Positions 25,200 to 34,127 of a stretch of DNA of 64,000 bases are shown piece after piece. The DNA lies in assembly GCA_035512775.1 (NCBI GenBank), contig DATKDI010000006.1, positions 1 through 64,000 on the forward strand. Direction: 5' to 3'. This DNA is from JAJNBA01 sp035512775 (GTDB lineage: Bacteria; Actinomycetota; UBA4738; HRBIN12). The notes below the pieces were generated by a model. That model saw only the letters and a list, made by a program, of their open reading frames with translations, was not told the DNA's origin and searched no databases. Position 1 is the stretch's first letter. Every line of letters starts with the position of its first letter. The translations under genes were made by a program, and so were the position numbers.

Positions 25200-26291
25200 G
25201 TGATCCACATCCGACGAGGTGTGGTCCGCGCCGTGACCGCCGAACGCCCTGGGGCGCAGGAGCTCGAGGTCGAGGTCGACGGAAGCCCGGCGCCGGCCAT
25301 CTGCTATCCGGACCTCTCCGGCGAGGTCCGACCCGGCGATCCCGTCCTCCTCAATACGACGGCGGTCGAGCTGGGGCTCGGGACCGGCGGGGTCCTGTTC
25401 GTGATCGCGGTAGAGGGCCGGGAGTCGAGCAGCAACGCTCCCCCCGGGCACGTCATGAAGGCGCGGTACACGCCCGTTCAGACGGCGGTCGCGAGCGTCG
25501 AGGAGACGCACGGCGACATGCTGGAGGCTTCGCAAGGGCTGGGACAGACGCCCGTCGTGTGCGCACCGCTACATTCGATGCTGGCGCCGATCGCCGCGGG
25601 CGCGAAGCGGGCGGCGGACGCCCGCGTCATCTACGTGATGACCGACGGCGCGGCGTTGGCGGGCGGTTTCTCCCGACTGGTGGAGCAGCTGAGATCGTCC
25701 GGACTGATCGACGGATGGATCACGTGCGGGCAGGCCTTCGGGGGCGAGCTTGAGGCCGTCACCGTCTGGACCGGGCTGCTCGCGGCCAAGGAGGTGCTCG
25801 ACGCCGAAGTGATCGTCGTCGCCGATGGGCCCGGGAACCTGGGTACCGACACGACGTGGGGTGTGAGCGCCCTGGCGAGCGGTCACTCCCTGATGGCCGT
25901 CGCGACGCTGCAGGGTCGGCCGATCCCTTCGCTCCGGGTCAGTTTCGCCGATGAACGCGAGCGGCACCGAGGCGTGTCACATCACTCGCTCACCATCTTG
26001 GCCGACGTCTGCAAGGTGCCGGTGAACGTTCCGGTGCCGACGCTCGCAAATGAGGAGCAGCGGACCGCCGTCTGGGACGCCCTCCGATCACGTCGGTTGG
26101 AGGACGTCCACCAGCTCGTCGAGGTGGACGGACAGCCGGCCGTGGAGGAGCTTCGGGAACGAGGCGTGGACGTGCGGTCGATGGGACGCGGGGTCGACGA
26201 CGATCCCGCGTTCTTCCTCGCGGCCGGCGGGGCTGGGGTGCTCGCCGGCCGCCTGGCCGCCGAGAACCGCCGATGGCGTGAGCCGACCTGA
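25200..26291 (+). CDS. DUF3866 family protein
   Basis: The protein has 363 residues. It follows the family pattern: VLLNTTAVELGLGTGG near residue 45, HVMKARYTPVQT, VIYVMTDGAALAGGFSRL, CGQAFGGELEAVTVWTGL, VADGPGNLGTDTTWG and HRGVSHHSLT. These conserved Gly/Asp/His motifs suggest an enzyme, but no activity is known to me. GTG 25200 starts the conserved part. It is the only plus-strand gene within the 21-kb minus-strand pafBC-proteasome region, divergent from pafB and convergent with the small gene at 26306. Confidence 0.85.
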   Translation: MIHIRRGVVRAVTAERPGAQELEVEVDGSPAPAICYPDLSGEVRPGDPVLLNTTAVELGLGTGGVLFVIAVEGRESSSNAPPGHVMKARYTPVQTAVASVEETHGDMLEASQGLGQTPVVCAPLHSMLAPIAAGAKRAADARVIYVMTDGAALAGGFSRLVEQLRSSGLIDGWITCGQAFGGELEAVTVWTGLLAAKEVLDAEVIVVADGPGNLGTDTTWGVSALASGHSLMAVATLQGRPIPSLRVSFADERERHRGVSHHSLTILADVCKVPVNVPVPTLANEEQRTAVWDALRSRRLEDVHQLVEVDGQPAVEELRERGVDVRSMGRGVDDDPAFFLAAGGAGVLAGRLAAENRRWREPT

Positions 26292-26305
26292 GCTCCGTGG
26301 GCTGC

Positions 26306-26593
26306 CTATCTGGGTTCGCCCGAACCGGGAGCGTTCAGGAGCGCGCGAGCGATGTCGGCCTGGGTCGTTCGCACGACGACCTCGTACGTGTGCTTGCGGG
26401 CCGGTTTGATCCAGGCGGAGACGTGATTCCGTCTGAGGAACCTGACCTCGCGTTCCGCCCGTTTCCTATCCCCCATCGCGACGCGCTGCCATCGGCTCCG
26501 CCCGCCTCGAAAGAACAGGTCGGCGAGGAACTCACCGGCGAACTCCGGGATGCCGATCGCAACCACGTCGATCAGCGCCTCGAGCACCGGCAT
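26306..26593 (-). CDS. Small protein downstream of pafA
   Basis: The protein has 95 residues. It is hydrophobic at first (ALIDVVAIGIPEFAGEFLADLFF) and then basic (RGGRSRWQRVAMGDRKRAERE), ending in a segment with HTYEVVVRTTQADIARALL. Its ATG overlaps the pafA stop as TGATG, so it is translationally coupled to the Pup ligase. No family is recognised. It may be a membrane-associated or PafA-linked factor; this is only inferred from coupling. Confidence 0.65.
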   Translation of the reverse strand: MPVLEALIDVVAIGIPEFAGEFLADLFFRGGRSRWQRVAMGDRKRAEREVRFLRRNHVSAWIKPARKHTYEVVVRTTQADIARALLNAPGSGEPR

Positions 26594-27951
26594 CACATGT
26601 GGGCGATGAGCTGATCGACCCGCTCGTCCACCGACTTGAACGGGTCCTTGCACAGGACGGTTCGCTGCGCCTGATCGTTGAGCTTCAGATGAACCCAATC
26701 CACCGTGTAGTCGCGGCGTTTCGCCTTCGCCTGACGGATGAAGTCGCCGCGCAGTTTCGCCCGGGTCGTCTGTGGCGGCTCTCGCATCGCCTTCGAGATC
26801 TCGGCCTCCGACGCGACCCGCTCCACCCTTCCCGCCTTCTCCAGGAGGTAGTAGAGCCCTCGGCCCCGGTTGACGTCGTGGTACGTGAGATCGAGGAGCG
26901 CCACCTTCGGTGACGCCAACGAGAGGTCGTGCTTGGCCATGTAGCGCTCGATCAGCAGGCGCTTGGTGATCCAGTCCACCTTGCGTCCCAGGCGTTCTGG
27001 GTCACCGGCGCTCATCGCGTCGAGCGCCTCGCCCCATTCGTAGAGGAGAAGTTTCGACGTTTCGTCGGTCCCTCGCCGTTCGAGGAATCGGGAGGTCTTC
27101 TCGAAGTACTCCTGCTGCATCTCGATCGCCGACAGCTCCCGTCCGTTCGCGAGCTTCACCTTCCGGGTGCCGGTCGTATCGTGGCTGATCTCACGGATCG
27201 CGCGGATCGGGTTCTCGAGAGTGAGGTCTCGCATCACCGTGTTGCCTTCGACCATCCGAAGCACCAGGTCGGTGATGCCCACCTTCATGAACGAGGTCCA
27301 CTCGTTCATGTTCGAGTCGCCGACGATCACGTGGAGTCGCCTGAATCGCTCCGCATCGGCGTGCGGCTCGTCGCGCGTGTTGATGATCGGGCGAGAGCGC
27401 GTGGTGGCCGATGAGACGCCCTCCCAGATGTGTTCGGCTCGCTGGGAGATGCAGTACTGAGCGCCTCGCGGGCCATGGAGGACTTTGCCTGCGCCGCACC
27501 AGATCTGGCGGGTCACGAAGAACGGGATCAGGACGTCGGCCATCCTCGCGAACTCCCCGTGGCGCGCGACGAGGTAGTTCTCGTGACAGCCGTAGGAGTT
27601 GCCCGCCGAATCGGTGTTGTTCTTGAAGAGGTAGACCTGGCCGGAGATGCCTTCCTCGTGGAGCCGCATCTCCGCGGCGGCGAGGAGCGCCTCCAAGATG
27701 CGCTCCCCCGCCTTGTCGTGCGCGACGAGCTCCTCGACGTCGTCGCACTCGGGGGTCGCGTACTCGGGATGGGAGCCGACATCGAGGTACAGCCGGGCAC
27801 CGTTCTCCAGGAACACGTTGGAGGAGCGTCCCCAGTGGACGACCCTGCGGAACAGGTAGCGAGCTACCTCGTCGGGCGAGAGGCGGCGCTGCCCCCTGAA
27901 CGTGCAGGTGACGCCGTACTCGTTCTCGAGTCCGAAGATCCGCCGCTCCAT
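26593..27951 (-). CDS. pafA: Pup-protein ligase PafA
   Basis: The protein has 452 residues, the normal length. It has the carboxylate-amine ligase fold: GLENEYGVTCTF at the start, ARLYLDVGSHPEYATPECD, LFKNNTDSAGNSYGCHENYL, SQRAEHIWEGVSSATTRSR, INTRDEPHADAE and TVDWVHLKLNDQAQRTVLCK near the end. It joins the C-terminal Glu of Pup to target lysines using ATP. It lacks the extra loop after the first strand that marks Dop. Because the Pup here ends in Glu, PafA can use it directly. Confidence 0.97.
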   Translation of the reverse strand: MERRIFGLENEYGVTCTFRGQRRLSPDEVARYLFRRVVHWGRSSNVFLENGARLYLDVGSHPEYATPECDDVEELVAHDKAGERILEALLAAAEMRLHEEGISGQVYLFKNNTDSAGNSYGCHENYLVARHGEFARMADVLIPFFVTRQIWCGAGKVLHGPRGAQYCISQRAEHIWEGVSSATTRSRPIINTRDEPHADAERFRRLHVIVGDSNMNEWTSFMKVGITDLVLRMVEGNTVMRDLTLENPIRAIREISHDTTGTRKVKLANGRELSAIEMQQEYFEKTSRFLERRGTDETSKLLLYEWGEALDAMSAGDPERLGRKVDWITKRLLIERYMAKHDLSLASPKVALLDLTYHDVNRGRGLYYLLEKAGRVERVASEAEISKAMREPPQTTRAKLRGDFIRQAKAKRRDYTVDWVHLKLNDQAQRTVLCKDPFKSVDERVDQLIAHM

Positions 27952-28022
27952 GCGGCAAGACTACGCCGAGGGACGGCCGAAGAGGTACGGGCGATCGTGT
28001 GGTACAGCCGAGCGCCGGTTCT

Positions 28023-28229
28023 TCACTCGGGCCGGCGGTCTCGCTCGTTGCCACGGCGGTAGTTGCCGGTGATCCTGGCCATCGCCTGTTGTTCCCCGAG
28101 TAGCTCGAGCGAACGCTTGAACCTGACCGTCGCCGGACCCCGCAGGGTCGTCACGGGCGACCCCCACCGAGAGATCACGACGTCCCCCGACTTCCGCTCG
28201 ACGAACGAGAACCCGAGATCATCTTCCAC
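28023..28229 (-). CDS. Small conserved protein in proteasome operon
   Basis: The protein has 68 residues. The core is SGDVVISRWGSPVTTLRGPA followed by a helix and MARITGNYRRGNERDR. I recall the LRG...A..F and MARxTGNxxRGNER pattern in short uncharacterised bacterial proteins. It lies 30 bases after prcA and 71 bases before pafA. The GTG start has only a weak ribosome site. It could be a nucleic-acid binding or proteasome-linked microprotein. Confidence 0.65.
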   Translation of the reverse strand: MEDDLGFSFVERKSGDVVISRWGSPVTTLRGPATVRFKRSLELLGEQQAMARITGNYRRGNERDRRPE

Positions 28230-28259
28230 GCGGGTGACCCCCGGTTCCTTCAGGCGCGA

Positions 28260-28946
28260 TCAGCCGGCGAGGAGGCCGGCGACCTCGGAGTCGGTGAGCC
28301 TTCGGAACTTCCGACGCCGCGGGTTGCTCCGCTCGAGCACGCCCGCCTCGATGTGGTCGTGCTCGATCGTTCGGGAGTCGGGGGCGCCGAGTACCTGCAC
28401 GGCGTTCTTCACGGCCGTCGGAAGGTCCCATCCGGCGCCGTACTTCTCCTTGAGGCTCTCGGTGAGGTCGTCGGCGTGGCCACCGATGGCCACGAAGCCG
28501 TGCTCATCGGTCACGCTGCCGTCGAACAGGACGTGGTAGATCGACGTGCCATCGACGTCCCCGTTCACCTCACCGACGAGGATCTCCACCTCGTAGGGCT
28601 TCATCTGCTGGGTGAAGATCGTCGAGAGCGCCTGGGAGTACGCGTTGGCGAGATCGCGCGCCTTGACGTCCTCCCTCCCGTAGGAGTAGCCGCGCAGGTC
28701 GGCAAGCCGGATGCCCGAGATCCGCAGATCCTCGAACTCGCTGTACTTCCCGACCCCGGCGAACGCGATCCGGTCGTAGATCTCGCTGATCTTGTGCAGG
28801 GTAGAACTCGGGTTCTCGGCGATGAACAACAAACCGTCGGCGTACTCGAGCCCGATGACGGAGCGCCCCCGCGCGATGCCCTTGTGCGCGTACTCCGACC
28901 GGTCCTTCATCAGCTGGTCGGGCGAGACGTACGGCATGAACGACAT
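28260..28946 (-). CDS. prcA: Proteasome alpha subunit PrcA
   Basis: The protein has 228 residues. It has the alpha-subunit N-terminal helix (PYVSPDQLMKDRSEYAHKGI), no propeptide, and ARGRSVIGLEYADGLLFIAEN in place of the catalytic Thr start. The body has KISEIYDRIAFAGVGKYSEF and GRE-VKARDLANAYSQALS. The tail is basic (RRRKFRRLTDSEVAGLL). Two heptameric PrcA rings gate the 20S core. It starts immediately after the prcB stop. Confidence 0.96.
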   Translation of the reverse strand: MSFMPYVSPDQLMKDRSEYAHKGIARGRSVIGLEYADGLLFIAENPSSTLHKISEIYDRIAFAGVGKYSEFEDLRISGIRLADLRGYSYGREDVKARDLANAYSQALSTIFTQQMKPYEVEILVGEVNGDVDGTSIYHVLFDGSVTDEHGFVAIGGHADDLTESLKEKYGAGWDLPTAVKNAVQVLGAPDSRTIEHDHIEAGVLERSNPRRRKFRRLTDSEVAGLLAG

Positions 28947-29738
28947 CTACGACCTCGTCTCCACCACCGCGCGCACGGCGGTCGCGACGTCTTCGTCGGT
29001 GGACTCCGTGGCGCCCTGTGCGGTGACCGTCACCACCACCGGGAAGATGCCTCGCGCGAGGTCCGGACCCCCCGTCGCGACGTCGTCCTCGGCCGCGTCG
29101 ATCAGTGCCTCGACCGCGACCCGCATCGCCTCGTCGTGATCCAGGCCCGGCCGCCAGCGCTTCTTCAGCGAGTTCTTGGCGGGCTGCGCTCCCGATCCCG
29201 TGGCCTGGTAGTCCTGTTCCTCCCACCGGCCGCCCGTCGCGTCGTAGTAGAAGAGCCGGCCCTCGTTCCGGCCTTCGTCGTACCCACCGAACAGCGGGAC
29301 GACGACGAGTCCCTGTACCGCGAGCGGGAAGTTCGCGCGGATCATCTGGGCGAGCCTGTTCGCTTTCCCTTCGAGGGACAGCCGGTCGCCCGTGAGCTTC
29401 TCGTAGTGCTCGAGCTCGAGCTGGAAGAGCCGGACGGTCTCCACGGCCTGTCCGGCCGCACCCGCGATCGCGATCGCGGAGAAGTCGTCCGCCGCGAACA
29501 CCTTCTTCATCTTGGCGTCCGCGATCGTGTAGCCGGAGGTCGCGCGCCGGTCGCCGGCCATCACGATCCCCTCCGCGTATCGCAAGCCGAGGACGGTGGT
29601 GGCCTGGGGCACATCGACGGCGCCCAGCTGCACCGACGCCGGCATCGCCTCAGGACGTTGGCGCTTGAGCAGCTCGACGAAGCTCGGGTCGGCGCCGAAG
29701 GAAGCCCCCGAGAGTGGAAGCTCGACCCTGTCGGTCAC
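28947..29738 (-). CDS. prcB: Proteasome beta subunit PrcB
   Basis: The protein has 263 residues with a 46-residue propeptide. Processing is expected before Thr47 in VPQATTVLGLRYAEG; the residue before the Thr is Ala, where M. tuberculosis has Gly. Conserved parts are VMAGDRRATSGY, the catalytic Lys in AKMKKVFA, GAAGQAVE, YQATGSGAQPAK and ATGGPDLARGIFP. It provides the peptidase sites. Its ATG overlaps the pup stop as ATGA. Confidence 0.96.
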   Translation of the reverse strand: MTDRVELPLSGASFGADPSFVELLKRQRPEAMPASVQLGAVDVPQATTVLGLRYAEGIVMAGDRRATSGYTIADAKMKKVFAADDFSAIAIAGAAGQAVETVRLFQLELEHYEKLTGDRLSLEGKANRLAQMIRANFPLAVQGLVVVPLFGGYDEGRNEGRLFYYDATGGRWEEQDYQATGSGAQPAKNSLKKRWRPGLDHDEAMRVAVEALIDAAEDDVATGGPDLARGIFPVVVTVTAQGATESTDEDVATAVRAVVETRS

Positions 29739-29938
29739 TCCCCGCCCTTCTGCACGTAGGACTTCACGAATTCTTCGGCGTTCTCCTCCAGCACCGAGTC
29801 GATCTCATCGAGGATCTCGTCCATCTCCTCTTTGAGCTCGGCGGCCTTCGACGTCGACGAGACCTGGCCGGCGTCGGCATCGGGCTGATCTCCGCCGCCA
29901 CCCTTCTTCTGGACCTGCTTCCGTTCTTGTTCGGGCAT
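29735..29938 (-). CDS. pup: Prokaryotic ubiquitin-like protein Pup
   Basis: The protein has 67 residues and is Lys/Gln/Gly-rich at first (KQVQKKGGGGDQ). It has the helical ARC-binding segment SKAAELKEEMDEILDEIDSV, and it ends FVKSYVQKGGE. The last residue is Glu, so Dop deamidation is not needed before ligation; many actinobacteria encode GGQ instead. It is coupled to prcB and placed directly after dop. Confidence 0.97.
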   Translation of the reverse strand: MPEQERKQVQKKGGGGDQPDADAGQVSSTSKAAELKEEMDEILDEIDSVLEENAEEFVKSYVQKGGE

Positions 29939-29976
29939 CGCTCCTCCTCCGTGGCGATTCTAGCCGGAGCGGCGGA

Positions 29977-31461
29977 TCACCCCTGGAGGGCGGTCACCAA
30001 CGCGGCCGCGTCGTGGGACGCCTCGAGCAGCTCGTCCACGTGCGCCTTCGTGCCGCGGAGCGGCTCCCTCATCGGGATGCGTTGGAGCGCCTCGGCGCCC
30101 GTGTCGATGATCAGGGAGTCCCACGACGCGGCCGCGATCGCATCAGGGAACTTGCCGATGCATCGTCCCCGGAAGTACGCACGTGTGTCTTCGGGTGGAT
30201 CCATGATGGCGCGCTGCACGTCCGCCTCGTCGACCATGCGCTCCACCTTCCCCGAGCGTTCCAGCCGGTAGTAGAGACCCTTCTCCTGCCGTACGTCGTG
30301 GTACTGAAGGTCGATCGCCCGCAGCTTCGGGTCGCCTCTGTCGAGACCCCCTCGCTCCCGGTACGCCTCGATGAGGCGGTACTTCGCCACCCAGTCCAGC
30401 TCGCGGTGCAGTGAGAGAGCCTCGGTCTCGAGCGCGCTCAACACGCTCTCCCATCGCTCGAGGACCTCACGGTTCGACTCGGTGTCGTCCTCGTGCTCGA
30501 TGTACTTCTTCGCGTGCTCGAAGTACTCCCACTGGAGCTGCACCGCGGTGAGTCGCCGGCCGTCGGCGAGGCGGACCTCCACCGTGCAGGTCACGTCCCG
30601 TGAGATCTCGTGCAGCGCCCGGACCGGCCCCTCGAGGGAGAGATCGGGAAGGAATCGATCCTCGATCATCTTGAGGACGATCGCCGTCGTCCCCACCTTG
30701 AGGAACTGCGCGACCTCGCACATGTTGGCGTCCCCGATGATCACGTGCAGACGCCGATACTTCTCGGGGTCGGCGTGCGGTTCGTCCCGCGTGTTGATGA
30801 TGGGCCGCTTCAGCGTGGTCTCGAGGCCGACCTCGGTCTCGAAGAAGTCCGCCCGCTGCGTGAGCTGGTAGACCGGCCGGCCACGCTCGTCCCACGGCGC
30901 TTCTGAGCCGAGCTTGCCCGCACCGCAGAAGACCTGGCGCGAGACGAAGAACGGGGTCAGGTCCCGGACGATGTCGGCGAACGGGGTCTGCCGGTCGACG
31001 AGGTAGTTCTCGTGCGTGCCGTAGGAGTTGCCCTTCCCGTCGGAGTTGTTCTTGTAGATCAGGAGGGCTGGCGCGTCCGGCAGCTGCGTGGCGACCTCGC
31101 GCATCGAGCGCTCGAGGATACGCTCCCCTGCCTTGTCGTGGATCACCAGCTCGCGGGGCGTCAGACATTCGGGGGTCGAGTACTCGGGATGCGCGTGGTC
31201 CACGTAGTACCTCGCACCGTTCGGCAGGATCACGTTGGCGAGGCCGAGGTCCTCGTCGGACACCTCGCGCGACGGGATCGGCTCGAAGCCGCGAGCGTCC
31301 CGTAGAGGCGACTCTTGCTCGTAGTCCCAGCGGATCCGTCTGAGCGACCCCGCGAACGTCGAGATCAGCAACGACGACGAGAGGACGGGATTGAAGTCCG
31401 GGACCCCGACCGCAGCGATGCCGTACTCGGTCTCGGTGCCTAGGACCTTGGGGATGGCCAC
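29977..31461 (-). CDS. dop: Depupylase/deamidase Dop
   Basis: The protein has 494 residues and is homologous to PafA. It starts MAIPKVLGTETEYGIAAVG and carries the Dop-specific loop region with IRWDYEQESPLRDARGFEP. Shared motifs are YYVDHAHPEYSTPECL, IYKNNSDGKGNSYGTHENYL, INTRDEPHADPE and MCEVAQFLKVGTTAIV. With a Pup that already ends in Glu, the useful activity is removal of Pup from substrates. It lies nine bases after arc. Confidence 0.96.
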   Translation of the reverse strand: MAIPKVLGTETEYGIAAVGVPDFNPVLSSSLLISTFAGSLRRIRWDYEQESPLRDARGFEPIPSREVSDEDLGLANVILPNGARYYVDHAHPEYSTPECLTPRELVIHDKAGERILERSMREVATQLPDAPALLIYKNNSDGKGNSYGTHENYLVDRQTPFADIVRDLTPFFVSRQVFCGAGKLGSEAPWDERGRPVYQLTQRADFFETEVGLETTLKRPIINTRDEPHADPEKYRRLHVIIGDANMCEVAQFLKVGTTAIVLKMIEDRFLPDLSLEGPVRALHEISRDVTCTVEVRLADGRRLTAVQLQWEYFEHAKKYIEHEDDTESNREVLERWESVLSALETEALSLHRELDWVAKYRLIEAYRERGGLDRGDPKLRAIDLQYHDVRQEKGLYYRLERSGKVERMVDEADVQRAIMDPPEDTRAYFRGRCIGKFPDAIAAASWDSLIIDTGAEALQRIPMREPLRGTKAHVDELLEASHDAAALVTALQG

Positions 31462-31470
31462 CCAGGGACC

Positions 31471-33213
31471 CTACAGATACTGCCCGGGGCTCACGCGCTC
31501 CACCTGCCGGCCGTCGCCCTCGTCGCCGAGCAGCGTTCGGACGTAGACGATGCGCTCGCCCTTCTTGCCCGAGATCCGCGCCCAGTCGTCGGGGTTGGTC
31601 GTGTTGGGGAGGTCCTCGTTCTCCTTGAACTCGTCCCGGATCGCCGTAAGGAGATCGTCGGTCTTGATGCCCTTCTCCCCGGTGGAGAGGAAACGCTTGA
31701 TGGCGTCCTTCTTGGCCCGCCGCACGATGTTCTCGATCATCGCGCCCGAGTTGAAGTCTTTGAAGTACAGGATCTCCTTGTCGCCGGAGGCGTAGGTGAC
31801 CTCGAGGAAGCGGTTGCGTTCTGAGGGCTCGTACATCTGCTCGATCGTCCGCTCGATCATGCGCGAGACCGCCACCTGGACGTCTCCTGAGTTCCGCTCG
31901 ACCTCGTCGGGGTGGATCGGGACGACGGGATGCAAGTACTTGGACATCACGTCCTTGGCCTGATCCGCGTTAGGGCGCTCGATCTTGATCTTCACGTCGA
32001 GTCGGCCGGGTCGCAAGATCGCCGGGTCGATCAGGTCCTCGCGGTTGGAGGCGCCGATGACGATCACGTTCTTCAGGGTCTCGACCCCGTCGAGCTCGGA
32101 GAGCAACTGCGGGACGATCGTCGACTCGACGTCGGACGAGATCCCTGTGCCGCGGGTGCGGAAGATGGAGTCCATCTCGTCGAAGAAGACGATGACGGGA
32201 AGTCCCTCCTCGCTCTTCTCCTTGGCGCGCTGGAAGATCTCGCGGATCTGCCGTTCCGTCTCGCCGACGTACTTGTTCAGCAGCTCCGGCCCCTTCACGT
32301 TCAGGAAGTAGCTGCGGGCGTCCTCGCGGCCCGTGCGCTCGCGCACCTTGTCGGCGAGGGACTTGGCCACGGCCTTCGCGATGAGCGTCTTTCCGCACCC
32401 CGGGGGTCCGTAGAGCAGGACGCCCTTGGGCGCCTCCAGCTCGTGCTCGTGGAAGAGCTCGGCATAGAGGAAGGGCAGCTCGACTGCATCGCGGATCGCC
32501 TCGATCTGACCCTCGAGCCCACCGATGTCTTCGTAGGTGATGTCGGGGATCTCCTCGAGGACGAGCTCCTCCACCTCTTCTCGGGGCAGGAGCTCGGTGG
32601 CTACCCCGGAGCGCGCATCGTAGAGAACGGGGTCGCCGGCACGAACCGTCGTGCCGAGGAGAGAACCGGCGAGGTAGGCGACGTGCTCCTCGTCGCCCCG
32701 GCTCACCACGACGGCCCGGTCGGTCCCGAGCTTGTCCTTGACCTTCACGACCTGACCGGCGCCGTCGGGATCGAGCACCTCGACGACGTTGAGCGCGTCG
32801 TTCAAGATCACCTGGGCGCCCGATCGCAGCTTGTCCGGGTCGAGGTCGGGGGCGGGCATCACCCGCATCTTCCGTCCAGCGGTCACCACGTCGACCGAGC
32901 CGTCGTCGTTGGTCCCGACGAAGACCCCGAATGTGGCGGGCGGTTGCGAGAGCTTCTCGACCTCTTCGGCCAGGGACTCGATCCGCTGCTTCTCGTCCCG
33001 GAGGGCATCCGCCAGCTTCTCGTTCTGACCGGTCGCGCGGGCGAGGGCCTCCCGCGTCTCGACGAGCTTCTCCTCGAGGAGCTGCACCTGTCGCGGGGCG
33101 TTGGTGAGGCGGCGGCGGAGGAGGCCGACCTCCTCCTCGAGGAAGGAGATCTGCGTCTGCAGTTCGTGGATCTTCTTCGCCTGCTGTTCAGTCTGCTCGT
33201 GGCGATCCGCCAT
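31471..33213 (-). CDS. arc: Proteasome-associated AAA ATPase ARC/Mpa
   Basis: The protein has 580 residues. An N-terminal coiled coil at about 5-90 (QTQISFLEEEVGLLRRRL) captures Pup. OB interdomains follow, then the AAA module with YGPPGCGKTLIAKA, VIVFFDEMDSIFRTRG and LRPGRLDVKIK. The C-terminus is SPGQYL, the penultimate-Tyr motif that docks on the 20S core. ATG 33213 is chosen because GGGAGG lies eight bases upstream; the GTG three codons earlier is too close to that site. It unfolds pupylated proteins into PrcAB. A 128-base gap to trmI may hold a promoter of its own. Confidence 0.96.
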   Translation of the reverse strand: MADRHEQTEQQAKKIHELQTQISFLEEEVGLLRRRLTNAPRQVQLLEEKLVETREALARATGQNEKLADALRDEKQRIESLAEEVEKLSQPPATFGVFVGTNDDGSVDVVTAGRKMRVMPAPDLDPDKLRSGAQVILNDALNVVEVLDPDGAGQVVKVKDKLGTDRAVVVSRGDEEHVAYLAGSLLGTTVRAGDPVLYDARSGVATELLPREEVEELVLEEIPDITYEDIGGLEGQIEAIRDAVELPFLYAELFHEHELEAPKGVLLYGPPGCGKTLIAKAVAKSLADKVRERTGREDARSYFLNVKGPELLNKYVGETERQIREIFQRAKEKSEEGLPVIVFFDEMDSIFRTRGTGISSDVESTIVPQLLSELDGVETLKNVIVIGASNREDLIDPAILRPGRLDVKIKIERPNADQAKDVMSKYLHPVVPIHPDEVERNSGDVQVAVSRMIERTIEQMYEPSERNRFLEVTYASGDKEILYFKDFNSGAMIENIVRRAKKDAIKRFLSTGEKGIKTDDLLTAIRDEFKENEDLPNTTNPDDWARISGKKGERIVYVRTLLGDEGDGRQVERVSPGQYL

Positions 33214-33341
33214 CCGGCTCACCTCCCACCGAAGTCATCGGCGCTTCACCCGCATCTTGAGCCCTTCCGGGCCTCTTTCCCGTAGATACGGCAACCAGCC
33301 GATCTTTGGCCGATGCCCGGAACAGGGTACTTCTCCTGAAG

Positions 33342-34127
33342 TTAGTCCTCGGGACCGACACGGGCCACCGTCAGGAACCCGGTGTGGCCGACCATCCGAT
33401 GGTCGGGGCGAACGCTGCGCGAGGTGACGTGCCACCCTCGCTTGAGCACTTCGAACGTCTCGATGTGAAGGAAGCCGGACTCCGGGAGCGCCAGGACGAG
33501 TTGCTGGACCTGGATCGTCGTCGGGAGGTAGGCGCAGAGGACCGCCCCGGGCTCGAGAGCCGGTCCCAGCGCTCCGAGGGGTGCCCACGGCTCGGGCAGA
33601 TCGAGGACCACCCTGTCGAACCGCTCCCCGGTCGAGCCCGCGCCGGTCACGTCGCCGTCGCGCATCTCGAGGGTGTCGGGGATCTTCCCGAAGAAGCCCT
33701 CGATGTTGGCCTGGGCCCGCTCCCGGTGCTCCGGCCGGACCTCGTACGAGACGATCCGTCCTTGCTCGCCCACCGCCCGGCACAGTGCGATCGTCAGCGC
33801 TCCCGAGCCCGTCCCGGCCTCGAGGACCCGCGCGCCCGGGTAGACGTCGGCGTACACGACGATCGGCCCGAGGTCCTTCGGATAGACGACCTGAGCCCCC
33901 CTCGGCATCTTGAGGACGTAGTCGGAGAATCGCGGACGGAACGCCGCGAGGAGCATGCCGCGCGCGGTCCTCACGCGGGTTCCCTCCGGTCGGCCGATGA
34001 GGTCGTCGTGCGCAAGGGTGCCCGCATGGGTGTGGTACGTGGCGCCGGCCTGCAACGGGAACAGGTAAGTCCGCTCTCGCTGGTCGATGAGGAGGACCTT
34101 CTCGCCCGCTTCGAACGGCGCGCTCAC
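33342..34127 (-). CDS. trmI: tRNA (adenine-58-N1) methyltransferase TrmI
   Basis: The protein has 261 residues. The N-terminal beta part includes VLLIDQRERTYLFPLQAGATYHTHAG-type sequence, and the Rossmann domain has the SAM loop VLEAGTGSGALTIAL and VVLDLPEPWAPL. It methylates A58 of the T-loop as a tetramer. The GTG start overlaps the ttuA stop in GTGA. In M. tuberculosis the homologue (Rv2118c) also lies next to mpa. Coupling to ttuA fits the dependence of U54 thiolation on m1A58 known in Thermus. Confidence 0.95.
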   Translation of the reverse strand: MSAPFEAGEKVLLIDQRERTYLFPLQAGATYHTHAGTLAHDDLIGRPEGTRVRTARGMLLAAFRPRFSDYVLKMPRGAQVVYPKDLGPIVVYADVYPGARVLEAGTGSGALTIALCRAVGEQGRIVSYEVRPEHRERAQANIEGFFGKIPDTLEMRDGDVTGAGSTGERFDRVVLDLPEPWAPLGALGPALEPGAVLCAYLPTTIQVQQLVLALPESGFLHIETFEVLKRGWHVTSRSVRPDHRMVGHTGFLTVARVGPED

